Positions 10,917 through 22,673 of a DNA stretch of 64,000 nucleotides are shown piece after piece. Position 1 is the stretch's first letter; each line of letters opens with the position of its first letter. A program made the translations under genes and the position numbers. This DNA comes from Auriscalpium vulgare (taxonomy: Eukaryota > Basidiomycota > Agaricomycetes > Russulales > Auriscalpiaceae), in assembly GCA_019915015.1 (NCBI GenBank), contig JAHBBC010000016.1:496001-560000 (forward strand), given 5' to 3'. The notes below the pieces were generated by a model. It saw only the letters and a list, made by a program, of their open reading frames with translations. It did no database searches and was not told the DNA's origin.

Positions 10917-12555
10917 ATGACAACCCTACAAACCATCCCTCTGACAACCTTGACCAGCTCAGTGACTCCCGTATTTCCTCCGTCGGGAGGCATCATCGGT
11001 GCGGGACATCCCGAAGATGGCCATCGCGAAGTTGCGAGCCTCTCGCATGGACACACAGAGGAAGCGGGCTTGGGCACGATCACATCGCCCGTCGAGGATC
11101 CCATCAATGCCATGCCGGACGGCGGTTATGGCTGGGTTATTGTTGGAGCATGCAGCATCATCATGTCCGTTTACACATCCTTGCTAGCCTCTAACGCACT
11201 CACTCTCGAGCTCGCACCAGGTCCTTTTCCGTCGGCGTCGTATACTCGTGGGGTGTTATCCAGGCGCGCCTCACCGCGTCACACCTCGCATCCGACGCGA
11301 CGCTCTCCTTCGTCGGTTCGACCGCTGCGTCCTTTGTCGCCTTCGCAGCGCTCGTCAACGTGCGCCTCATTCGCCTGCTCGGCACGCGCAACGCTGCGCT
11401 CGTGGGGTCGTTCCTCCTCGGACTTGGACAAATCCTGAGCGGATGGTCGACAGGCAGCGTAGGCGGACTGTTCGTGACGAACGGCGTGGTGATGGGCTTT
11501 GGAGTATCACTCTCCTTCATGGTGCGTGCGCTTTGGCGACTGTCGGCGGGGAGAAAATCTGACGTGCGGGTGTGCGTACTTGCAGGCGTGTAGCTCACTG
11601 CCTGCGCAGTACTTCGACCGCAGACGGGGTCTGGCGAATGGCTTTGTGTTCGCCGGCGGAGGAATTGGTGGGGGGATATGGAGCATGTCAATCAACTCCC
11701 TCATCGATCGCGTCGGGATCCCCTGGACCTTCAGAATCCTTGGATTCTTGACTTGGTCGCTGACGTTACCCGCCTCCATGGTCCTCCGCGAGCGTACCAG
11801 GCGTGCATCGGCTCATATAGACTGGTCAATTGTCTCGTTCCTCCGGATGACGCACTGGCTAACTTCCTTACAGGCGTCTCTTTGTAGACACGAAGTTCAT
11901 CCTACTCTTCGTGGGTTCGGGCCTCGCCACCTTCCCCCTTCTCGTCCCGCCCTTCTTCATCCCACTTTACGCCAGATCCCTGGGCGTTTCCAGCCTTCTC
12001 GCATCTGGCCTGCTCGCGATCTTCAATCTCTCCTCCGCCGTTGGCCGCGTTGGTTTTGGCATGCTCTGCGACAAGATCGGGCCCATCTCCTCACTCTCCC
12101 TTGCGCTCGCGCTCAGCGCGCTCAGCATGCTCTCCATATGGCCCGTGTCGGCGAGCATCGCACCACTCGTCGTGTTCATTGTTCTCAACGGTGCGAGCAA
12201 CGGCGGGTTCTTCTCGACAGTGCCGAGCGTCGTGGGACACATGTACGGTCCCACGCGCGTGTCCGGTGCGTTCGCGATGGTTCTCACCGGATGGGCATTC
12301 GGCTATTTTCTGGTGCGCCCATAACTTCTGTCACCTGTATTTGTTGCGCATTCCACTGTGGAACCTCTGATCGCGGTCGTTCGCCAGGGGGCTCCCGTTG
12401 CGGGGTGGATTTTGGACGCCTATGGAGGCTCGGATGCCGGTCGCACTGCATTCCGCCCTGCAATGTATTATGCGGGGTCGATGTCCCTTGTGAGCGCAGC
12501 GCTGATCGTTTGCATGCGGCACGCGGTCAGCAGTAATTTTTTTGCATTTGCGTAA
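10917..12555 (+). CDS. MFS transporter, monocarboxylate permease-like (MCT/MCH family)
   Basis: About five exons, around 460 residues. The N-terminus is a soluble tail, then PDGGYGWVIVGACSI, which contains the MCT-family entry motif before transmembrane helix 1. About twelve hydrophobic segments follow, with a central loop LRERTRRASAHIDW between the two six-helix halves and conserved helix pieces YFDRRRGLANGFVFAGGGIG and RVGFGMLCDKIGPIS. Relatives in fungi (Mch/Esb families) include riboflavin and monocarboxylate permeases, so the substrate stays open. The ATG at 10917 is the first in frame. The MCT motif and the introns at about 11160-11220 (joining IIM to SFSVGVVYSWG) and 11827-11873 were checked for frame. 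Confidence 0.85.
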
Positions 12556-13002
12556 CGTGCACCTGAGACAGGGTCGGGGTGACGGTTAGTCGAGGCAACT
12601 GCGTAGAAAGTAACTGTATTGTTGTGTGATAGTAACTGTGCATCCGGGCGGGGGGGGGGGGGGGAAATGATAGTCAGACACAAGAAAAAAATGCGAAGGC
12701 AATAAGTAATGGACGCAGCACGGGTCTGCGAACAAGTGTCATCCGGAAGGATGATCTAGCTAGAGAACCAATTGTGTGATGATGTCGGAAAATCGAAAAC
12801 TACAACAGCGCAATGCCTCCGCATGCTGGGGTGCTACAGTAGATAGGTGTGTGCGAAGCACATCGAGTCGTATACAAGAAACGGTAAAGAGCGAACGGTG
12901 GTGGGTGGTCATGAATGGTCGTGAAAGGTCGTAAGAGGAGTACAAGAACAATGGAGTACATACACAGCGAGTGTACAAATACCGGATGCTGGTGATTTTA
13001 CT
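12556..13002. other. Convergent intergenic region
   Basis: 3' flanks of the MFS gene and the PX-PB1 gene meet here. Apart from a 15-base run of G (listed separately), nothing recognisable. Confidence 0.45.
12650..12664 (+). repeat. 15-base G homopolymer
   Basis: An uninterrupted run of 15 G lies between two convergent genes. Length is likely to vary between strains or be miscalled in sequencing. Confidence 0.9.
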
Positions 13003-15782
13003 TTACACCTCGTCGGACAGCGGCGGGTTGATGCGCAGCATGATCTTCTGCCCGCACGATGCGACGGCGATCTGCCACTCCTCCGCTGTCGCGATCGGGA
13101 CCTGGCGCGCCCAGTCCGCGCTGCCCGCAGACACCGTGCTCGCGCGTGGGCGCTCGCCACGCACGCCGGACACGATCGGGGGTACGTAGGCAAGGGTGAA
13201 TGCGGCGGACAGTGGAAGGCCCTCCTGGCGCGCGAATTTGTCGTACACGCGTCGACGCACGTCCTCGAGTGGCGCGCCGCGGCGTGTGCGGAACACGACG
13301 ATCGCGTCGTCGAGCGCGGCCTTCACGACGAGGACTTCCTCGGACGGCGACGGCGACGGCGGGACCTCCAGGCCAGGGGATGACGGCGCCCATGGGAGAT
13401 GGAACTGCCCCGGTGGCCGGTTCTGGTACGGGCGTGGGAACTGTTCGGACGAGAGGCTCATGGAAATTTCCTGCCGGCGGTGCTGCACGGCGGCAGGCTC
13501 CATGCCACGCGGGCGCAGCGCATCGGCGGGGCGCACGTCGGGACTGTCGGGCGGGTGCGGCGCATCCTCTGCGGCGGGCTCGTCGACGGGCGCGAGGGCG
13601 AGGTCCTCGGGCGTGAAAAACGGCTCAGGTCCGCCAAAATACGTGTCGATGAATTCGTCTCCGAGATCCGACCACACCTCCTGCTCGGGCACCAGGGGTT
13701 GCGGAGTGCTGTGGCTGCGTGGGCGGCGGCGCCCACCGTTCGAGAGCGATCTCCGAATGTCCATGTTCGCGCCGGCGGACGGGCTGAGGGGCGGCGAGGA
13801 CGGGCGGTGGAGGTCCGTCGAGTACTCAGACATGGACGAAGCGACCGAAAGAGAGTGCTTGCGTGGCTCTCCGCTCGAGAGCGCAATCTGGAAGTGCTCA
13901 ATGTGGTGTGGCGTCTGCGGCGTGCCCGATGCGCTGACGAAAGGGAAATCAAACTCCATCACGGACCCTACAGAGGACGGCCGCGAGCGCGGGACTTTGA
14001 TGGAGGCAGACGTTCGCCACGAGGAGCGCTGTGATTGTAAGGAGAGGTTGGAGATGGCGACGGACGATGGGCGTGACGAGCCAGACGTCGCGGTGAGTAG
14101 ACCGGTCTCGCCCACAGAGGTGTCCGTGTCGAGGCGCTTGAGGCCCGGCTCGAGCATGTCTCCTTCTGACGAGGACTCCGCATCTTGCAGCATCTCGTCG
14201 AACATGATGCAATTACGGTGCGTTCGATCGGCATTGCCATTTGAGTTCACGCGACTGCGCGGCGTCGGCGGGGGAAGCATCGCTTCGTCCTCGGACGCCG
14301 ACACTGCAGGGGAGACGCCGAGCTCATGGTCCTCCGGCAGGGCTTCGAGCCCACCTATCGCTGAGGCAGCGGCAACCCGTGGAGGAGTGGGCTGGGCAGG
14401 TCGCGGCGCAGCTTGCACGATATCACGAGTAGAGCTCGATAAGAACAGGGGGAAGTCCTCTGCGACGTCGAAGCCGTCCGCGCGGGGGGAGGGCGGTTTG
14501 GGCCCCCGTGAATTAGCGCGGCGGCGTGAGGGCACAACACTAGAGGGGCCGGCAACAGATGAACCGGGTGGAGAGGAGGGGCCGGCGCCAGACAGGTTGG
14601 ATGATGATATGGAGAGCGCGGAGGCACCAGACCCTTTGCGCTTGGTGACGCGGCGCGTCTGGTCGTCGTCCGAGTCGACGCCGTCTCGAAAGGCGCCGAT
14701 GCGCGGGGGTGCGGAAGACGGTGGGCGGCGAAAACGCTGGGGGGAGTCCGCGTCTGACAGCGAAAGGCTGGAGTTGGAATCGGCGGTGTGTGGGCGACGT
14801 CGGCTCGATTGCCTATATCCTGAGGGGAGCGTTGCAGACTGCGGAACGGCGGGTGATGGTGGAATATTTGTGGGGACGTCTGGGTACCCCGAGGGGAGGG
14901 GGAGGTCGACATTTGACGCGGAGAAGTAGAGCGAGAAGGTGTTGCCGCCGATAGTCGTCGTGCGTGCCTTCTTTCCATTGCGCTTCATCGCAAGCTCGTG
15001 GTCACGCCTCCATATGCCAAAGAAGTCCCGGATAATGCGGTCTTCCCGCAGATCGTTGACCAGTGTAGGCACATCCTCCTGGAAGAAGGCCTCGATAAGG
15101 GCAGAGAACTCCTGGTGCCGTTGTTCCACTGTTGCTTGGCTCGGGCGGAAGAGAGTCCCGCGCTTTGTGAGCTTGGGGAGGTAGTCGTGGATATTCATGG
15201 AGACAGACTTGGGGTCGGGCCCTGGTGGTAGCGAGTCGAAGGACGCGGCGCGGTCGTGAATGTACATCCCATTTTTCTTGACGCCTTTGCCAGCAGCGAG
15301 GCGAGATCGCTTCTCGCGTGCAATGCCGCTGTACTGGAGCTCCAGCATATCTTGGAACCATAGGCAGTCCTCCCACTTGCGCCATACCTCGTACTCCACG
15401 ACACCACCTGATTTTGTGGAGGCACCGTCCGATATGACAGGCTCTACCCGCAGTCCAAAACTGTAGGAGCCGCCTACGTTGCGGTTGTAAGTACCTTGTC
15501 GACATAATAATAAAAGACAGGCGACGCACCAAACTTCATCGGACGCAAGACCTCGACATTGAAGCGTCGGGGCGCGGGGCGATAGACAGCGCGTTTGAAG
15601 TACTGAGAGGAAAACTTAGTAGAAACGGAAAGAAGCGACGGAGCAGACTCACGTCGTTTGCTGGGGGGCCATTGCCAGTGGCATGACTGGTCAGGTCGTT
15701 GACCTAGAGAGGGGCCAATATGAGCTCCGGGATCGCGTGCAGCACTGTGAAGACTGACCGGCATGATATCGACTGCAGGCAT
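13003..15782 (-). CDS. PX-domain and PB1-domain scaffold protein
   Basis: Four exons on the minus strand. The ATG at 15782 gives MPAVDIMP, joined through a 53-base intron to VNDLTSHATGNGPPAND, then to YFKRAVYRPAPRRFNVEVL and, by an intron of about 53 bases ending near 15437, to the long last exon. Total about 870 residues. The N-terminal 190 residues resemble an atypical PX phosphoinositide-binding domain (EVWRKWEDCLWFQDML, LPKLTKRG, VEQRHQEFSALIEAFF). A long Ser/Pro-rich disordered middle follows. The last ~110 residues look like a PB1 domain (VVKAALDDAIVVFRTRRG, EEWQIAVASCGQKIMLRI). PX and PB1 together suggest a polarity or NADPH-oxidase-type scaffold (Bem1 and p40phox share the pair), but no SH3 domain is seen. 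Some splice joins, notably the third, use a GAG acceptor and are less certain. Confidence 0.75.
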
Positions 15783-16149
15783 GGCAGTGAGTGCTTAGGA
15801 TGTGGTAAACTGTGATGCAGTGATGGTGAGCTGGCAGATGCTGTGCTGATGGAGGACAGCAAACAAACATGAAAAGTGGTGTGGAGAGAGCTCCAGACGC
15901 GAGATAACGGGCCCGGAGCGGCAGCCTGGAGAAAAGTGCCCGGAGAGGAGGCGGTGGTGAAAGTCGAAGGATGAGAGAGCCGCCGACGCGCTGCGGAGGG
16001 CGACAAGCCTGGGCGTGTGTGAGGCTTGAGCCAGAGGGAAGAGGGCGAAGAAGCGGAGGAAACGGCGGCCAGGCAGCTCTTATTGTTCTAATTGTTTAGC
16101 AATTGATGCAATCCCCTTGGCGCCGTCCGCTCGGCTCTTCGCATGGCCG

Positions 16150-16584
16150 ATGGATACAAATTCAGCCTCGAGCCCACACGTCCCTCTAGAGCCGACCACA
16201 CGACCGTCGCTGTCGTCGTCGTCGTCCACGGCCCCCTCCTCACCGTTGCATGCGCCAGCACCGTCTGCCCCCCGTCGCACGACTCCCAACGCGTTCGCCC
16301 TTTTCCCCACCCCGGCCAGCGGCAATCATCACCGGCGCGAGATCTGCTTTGCATCGGCTCACATGCGCCCATCTCCTTGCCGATACCGAGATGGTCTCGG
16401 CACACGCCATCTTATCGCCCACTCACGCGCACCGTCAGATCTTCCACGCGGCTCGCAGTTTGGGGGGACCACTCTCTGCTTGCAAAACGCCACACCCACG
16501 CGATACTCTTCCATGTGTTTCCCCTCGACCGTCTCAATCCCCGTCCTCAGGACACACTGGCACTCGCGGAAAACAGTCCTATGA
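16150..16584 (+). CDS. Possible Ser/Pro-rich hypothetical protein or 5' exon
   Basis: An ATG at 16150 opens a 144-codon frame. Its first ~65 codons (MDTNSASSPHVPLEPTTRP, then serine and proline runs up to FALFPTPASG) look like the disordered N-terminus of a fungal regulatory protein, with the C- or G-ending codons used by real genes nearby. After about 16330 the frame loses that character, so either an intron follows that I cannot place or the frame is accidental. It would be divergent from the PX-PB1 gene, 367 bases away. No function can be assigned. Confidence 0.22.
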   Translation: MDTNSASSPHVPLEPTTRPSLSSSSSTAPSSPLHAPAPSAPRRTTPNAFALFPTPASGNHHRREICFASAHMRPSPCRYRDGLGTRHLIAHSRAPSDLPRGSQFGGTTLCLQNATPTRYSSMCFPSTVSIPVLRTHWHSRKTVL

Positions 16585-19500
16585 TAGTCCTATGATCATC
16601 ATATGCCTGAGTCCATCCCTGCGTCTTCATCACTTCGAAGTTCGCGTCGCCCTTAATCTCATCGCGTGCCTGGATAAACTAGAGCATTTTGCACGTAAGC
16701 CACCCGCGATGTTGTCGGAATGTTGATCCGCCTCGAGAAGGGTGCGGCAAAGCCACGGAGGCCCGCAAAGCCCCCTCAATATCATCTCCCCGGTGGCGCG
16801 CTGGCCCAAGGCCGTTGTCGCTGATCGAACGCACAATCCCGTGGCAAGGACACTGCGTCGCACTCGAGTCGTCACCCGCGTAGTCGGATGCGCATTGCTG
16901 AGCCTGGTCAGGCTTGCGCTGATGGTTGAACTTCGTCGATCTTCTTTTAGGAACCGAAAATGTTCAACGGTCCCGATCGCTTCGATTTTTTCGTTTTGCC
17001 CCCCTTGCAGGGCCTGCGTATTCATTACTAGCGAACGCAGTAATCAAGTGATGACCGCAAACTATGCAGTGGCCACCGACACAGACGGCGCATCATCCTT
17101 GCGGGGCGCGCGGCATCATGATGTCCCCACAACTATATCAACCAAGAATCAACCGGTGGCCCCCTCATTATCAAGCTCGCCGCGTAGAATGGCAAAATTG
17201 TCGCAGGACATCCGGTGCCTACATCTCGCGCGACCAACAAGGACCGACGTGCCGCCGTCAAGTTGTTGCTCGTGTGCACAGTGCAGGGCCCAAGTAGTTC
17301 CCGTACTGCCCCAGTTGCGGGCCGGGAATACGTCGGCACGGCCTGTCATGATGTCTAGTTCCTGGCGCAGCTCGAGAGCCCCAGGCTGCCTTAGATCTGA
17401 TCATGATAGCTCAAGGGCGAGGCCGGGCTGTGATCGTTGCAAGTCCCCGCAGCATCCAGGGCGCGCGGGCCCGCAAGAGTTATGCTCAGGCTCAGAAGCT
17501 TGTAGAGAAGCACATGCTGCTGGTCTGCCGCGCAGCCCTACATCTCTGCAATCACTCGCGTCGTGCGCAAGCGGCTGCAAGCGGATGCATATCTTCGGCG
17601 GGCCGGACCATCACGTACCACGGTACCCTCGTTACAATTTATACGGTATCCGCCTGGTCAGTAACCTTCAGTAACGGAGACTAGGTATCCGCGCCGTGCG
17701 GATTTCGCGCAGACGTTCCGATATGTATGCTGCTTGTGGGGTAGGAACATCCAACCAAGCGCCCCTCTACTTGGATAGTCTCCGAGGCCAGCAGGGAGAA
17801 GACAAGAGTAGTCTTTCTAGTACTGTAGGCACTGTATCCGTTTGCTTTGGCCTCTTATTCTGAAAGATAATGTGGCCGTTCTGATCGTTATGAATTGGGC
17901 TCCATATACTATGTCTGGTATGTACTCAGCAGGCGTGCGGTGGTCTGCCTGACCGGCGTCCGCCGCGCCGCTGTCGCTATCCAATTGGCCTGCGTGCCCG
18001 CGCCGATGACGAGATCTTTCGAAGGCCTTCGCGGTGCCGCGCTGTCAGAGCATGCATGCCTTCAGCGCGCGCAGCGAGGCCGGCTGGTGGGAACACATCA
18101 CCTACATCTGATCGGGCGGACGCGCCCGATGTCGCGGGCCAGGGCAGATCCATCCAGCTTCACGGTTCCCCGCGCGCGCCGTATGCGCATAAGGGGATGG
18201 GCGGGAAGTCGAAGCGCGGGGCGTTAGGGGGCTGCTGCGTGCACGCGCTCGGTGGCAGATCTTCAGTGTTCACGCGTTAGAGTCGGCGACGTGGACGTGG
18301 GTGGGATCGATCTGAGCGGCCGGACGCCGTGCCCCTTGGAGCTTGACGCCGTGTAGCGTAAGTGCGGGCCAGGGTGAACGAGAGCGCGCTGAACGCGGTG
18401 ATTACTAGTGAATCTCCTTTCAGACAGAACAAATAGAGTGAGCAGCAGTAAAGATCGCGACTTTCAAGCGGTTGCGTGCCCCCTGTATACTCGCTCGGGG
18501 GCGACGTCGCGCTCGGCTGCCTGGAGAATGCATACAAATGGTTGAATAGAAGTTGAACGGCGTTTTTGGGAGTCCGCGAGCGCGGAAACTTGATCGGGAT
18601 CGAGATGCTTGAGGCTTGAGCTGACCGCCGAAATTGGCGCGGGGTCGAGATGAGGGATGGGGATGCCTGTATATGCGACGAGGGTGCGCTCAGCAGACGA
18701 TCATGATATGACATACGTATGTGGTCTTGTGTCGCACGGCAGGGGCACAATGGCAGGAGGCTGGTAGGCGTCAGGATGCGCAGCCTTGTCGTCGCACCAG
18801 TCAGCTTGGCTTGAATTGTAGGAAATCAGCAGTGATCACGCTGAAATAGCTCGGTGAAAACATAACTTACATGAACGGTGCACATCCCGGGCCTACGACG
18901 CCTGTGACTCTGAGTTCGGAGAAACGCGCTCCGACGAAGCTGGGTGCCACATGCCCAACTTTCCCCCATGCCCAACGCCACGCCCCGACCTCTCTCCGAA
19001 TAAGATGGATTGGGATGCATTCATTGTATGTGCTATTCTCCGGAGAAGAAGAACATACCTGTCAAGTATCTCCCTCCGAGAAGATTCCTCGCTTCTTTCA
19101 TTTGACTGTATACAGTTGACGCAGGAAGGGAAGTCGCTCGTAGCTTCACGCGATGTGTTGCTGCGGAAGGACTGCTTAGTCCAAATATTGCGACCAATGA
19201 TGACGGACGTATTCGAGGCACAGACTCTGAATTCCGTTAGTACGCACATGGTGCCTCCCACACTGTGCCAAGGGCGTTCCTCCCGGCAGTGGAACTTCTG
19301 CGGCGCAATTGGGCAACCAAGTTGAGAGTCAGAAGCAGTTCAACCTGCCGAGAGCGAGGTTGACGAGGAACAAGGTGGCGCGGAGACACAGTGGTCAAAG
19401 ACTTGACGGATCTCGAGAGCTGAGACGACACACAGCCGGCCGGTTGCAGCGAGAACAAGCGGCGACGAGGAGGGTCTGCAGGACAGCATGACTGTCGATA

Positions 19501-22500
19501 TCTTGAAGCAATGGCAGGCATACAAGCGTACCGTGCGGTGTGTCATGTGTTGCGACCGTTGCGACCGAAGTTTGAACCGCTCAAGCTATGAGAACATGAT
19601 GGTTCGACTCAGAAGCGCACAAGCATGAGCTCTTCGGCTCAGAATTTGGGCGCCATGAAAGAGAGGTCCTGAGTGCACAAAGACGGTGAGCCATAAGTAG
19701 CCGTCCTTGTCATATTGATAAGATCGAGGGATATCCCAAGCATCCCATCCATAGAGAAGGCATGTACCGCACAGGACGGGAGTCAACGACAACGTGGACT
19801 GCATATCATGAGTAGCGACACTCGCCTTTGTCATGCCATTGAAAGGGGTCCTTGAAAGGGGTATAACATACTTTTGACAGGCCCGATTCGATTCTGTAAT
19901 GCTGAGAGTGGGCTAACTTCAGTTTGGGTTAGTAACCAAGCTCGGCACGGCATGGGGGCGCTTTCGTATATGATTCCAGCGATGCATTGTCCTCCAATTG
20001 AATGACAATAGCGGGTATTCCACTGTGCAGCATGTTCATGTGAACGATCGCGCGGCGTCCGGTCAGCGTCTGCCAAGTGAATGTCAACATCGGGGTTGAC
20101 GCTTATTATGACAAGCGAACGTACTGCCGGAGCGCCTCTGCGTGCAAATGAAAAGCGATATGTCGCTTCGAAGGTCCCGATCAGAACTAGAATCTGAAGC
20201 CACTCAACCTGAGATCTTGAGTGCATTCCGCTGCAGCGCTTGCGTTTGCACCGTTGGGATATTTGCAGTGGTTGACCGTGGAGATCAATGGTGTTTGTCA
20301 CAAAACAATCTATACCGTGCAAATTCCGTCCAATGCTTACATTGTGCAGAGGGGCGGTTTGTGCCTTGAGGTGCCATGCAGCCATATCGCAGGGCCCGCC
20401 AAAAGCGTTGAACGGCCAACTCCGTGAACAAGACCAAACGCTGTGCAATCAACGGGGCCAAATCACCAGGAGGTGGGGACGGTGCGAATGACCTCCACAG
20501 GCAACTAACTTGTCGGAACGAATCGCGCATGACGTTTGCCTGTTGATATATGATGGTCACAAGTGTCGGCGGCGAGAGCGCGAAAACGATGTGCCACCAA
20601 ATGAGATGCCGGAGCCGTGCTATGACTATTACCAGAGCGTTGGCGTACAGTAGCCGCCAATCGAGCGCGTAGCCAGCCAGGGCCAGTCTGCACTTCTTGA
20701 CACTCCCGGTAAACTCGTTGGGCCCCGGTAACACTGAGAGTTCCTAAGAGGAGATTGATAACACCAGAATGAGATAAGAGTCTGACTGCCAAGATGCGGA
20801 AAAGACGATATCAACTACGTGCGTGCGGGCATGTTCGGGGGAGGTGGGGAGTTGACAACGGACACGCGGCAAGGTGACATCTGCGATGAAGAACACTGCA
20901 TTCGCGTCGCTGCTTCGCCACGTACCTGTCAGCCGTCGCAGAAGGAATGATTGAGTAGAGTACTTACTTAGTCCGCCCGTACCTTGTCGATCACTCGCTT
21001 TTTTTCGATTGGAAGGAACGGAAAGGCGTGGTTGGGAACACGGATGTTAGGAAATCTGAAAGGCGAACTGTGGCAAGAAGTGTCCCAGACGATTGCTGAA
21101 CCGAACAAGTTATCTGCATGTCGCCGCGCCCTGCCGCACCGCTCCGTTGCTGATAGGGGGAGAAGCATCCGGAAAGTCGAAGGAAAAGAAGGTGCATTGA
21201 GTTCTTGTGATAGGGGGCAGATATCTTTCAGTTGAAGGCCGACTGCCTTGGATGCCAGGGTCACCGGATCTTGTATACGTAGCTGGCAGCCGCGCTCGTC
21301 CGACGAGGGTGCCCCTGCGAGCACTGCGGATCGTTGCCTGTCGCAGCTCCTGCGTAGCCACCTGGGCGCGCTCATCGATCTTCAGCAACGCCGTGACCAG
21401 CATGTGTATGGATCGAAGGGTGCGCTTGGAAGATATACCCGGCCTGCGCTCTGCCCACCGCGGCCAACCCATCACCGCATCACCGACATTACTCATCTTG
21501 AAGGGGCGCAGAGCACGTAGAAGGCAAAAAAAACTCGTCAAGATGTACTACTTATCAGCGCCTCGAGGAAAGCGGACTCATGTTGGCCGAAGTCGGCGAA
21601 CACCTGAGCGATAAGGACCTGCTGATGATGTCGACGTCGACGTCACGGTTTCGCTGCCAGGAAGTTGCATCGCTGGTCCATGGCGTTATGACCGTTGCAG
21701 AGCTGGAGAGAGCTGGGGAAATAATACGGCCTGTGCAAGGCGGGATTCAGTAAGACAGGAAACCCTGCAAATGGATGTATGAACTCACTATCCATGATGC
21801 CGACGACAATTTTCGAGTCATGATTTACAAGTTGCTTCCCAGCAGGACCCAGTTCTCAGTCATGTGGAGGCCTATCGCCGCGTCATAACTTTTGACGTCT
21901 ACTTACTCTGAATGAAAAGCGGCCAGCTAATTGCGCCGTAAGAGCGACGCAAATCATTTTGCATGATGGCGGTGAAGAACGGCAGTCGAGCTGTGCGAGC
22001 CCACGGATTCTGGTGGTTGGTGGCCAAACGGTTTTTCCGGGAGTCGATGGTTACGCCGGCGGCGCCCGGCCCGCCGCCTCTCTCAGACAGAATCCGACAA
22101 ACCTTGGACTCAAAATGCTAGGATGATGTGCCCTCCTACTAGCTGCCTTGGATGATTTGTTCACTCCGGGAAAGATTGGTTCGGCACGTCACCATCACAG
22201 CCAGGGCAAGGGCGCCATTGCTGGCGTTTAGGAACTCCGAGTCACTGTCAGGTCCGTTGTCTGACTGCCTGCCACTAATTCCGCGAACTGCATAGAAGTC
22301 TCCTAGCGCGGATGTTAATTCAACTCGAGAATGCGACGCATATCGTGCCATTCCATTGCTCGGCGTTCGTGTCCTCAAATGGTCGCTGCCTTCCTTTCCC
22401 GGCCCCACTTACGCACTCGATCACACACGCCCGACCGTAACGCCCATCCGACGCCGCTGCACGACTGCCTTAACGCGCTCTCTGTGTCCGATGGACACTC

Positions 22501-22637
22501 TTGATCGTCGGCGTTTTCTATCAATGGGTCCACGGCTCGTTGCTCCTCCCGACCTTGGCGCACTTGATGCCATGTCCGCTTGTAATATGCAACCTGTATG
22601 CCCGTAGGGACGACGCATTCCCGCGTCGAAATCGGGG

Positions 22638-22673
22638 CGCAACCCAGGCGCAACCAGGCGCAACCAGGCGCAA
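22638..22673 (+). repeat. Short tandem repeat, 10-base unit
   Basis: The unit gcgcaaccag is repeated about three and a half times, the first copy with one extra base. Confidence 0.75.

Noticed and set aside
13196..14929. 577-codon open frame on the plus strand
   Set aside because: It is antisense to the long PX-PB1 exon. It has no domain and a skewed composition, and is a by-product of the codon bias of the real gene.
19561..19620. ggttcgactc resembling a tRNA B box
   Set aside because: No A box or foldable cloverleaf upstream; the stem partners do not pair.
18800..20900. Minus-strand hydrophobic fragments in the gene-free region
   Set aside because: Some pieces look faintly like fungal multi-pass membrane proteins, but they do not join through plausible introns and no family motif is complete.
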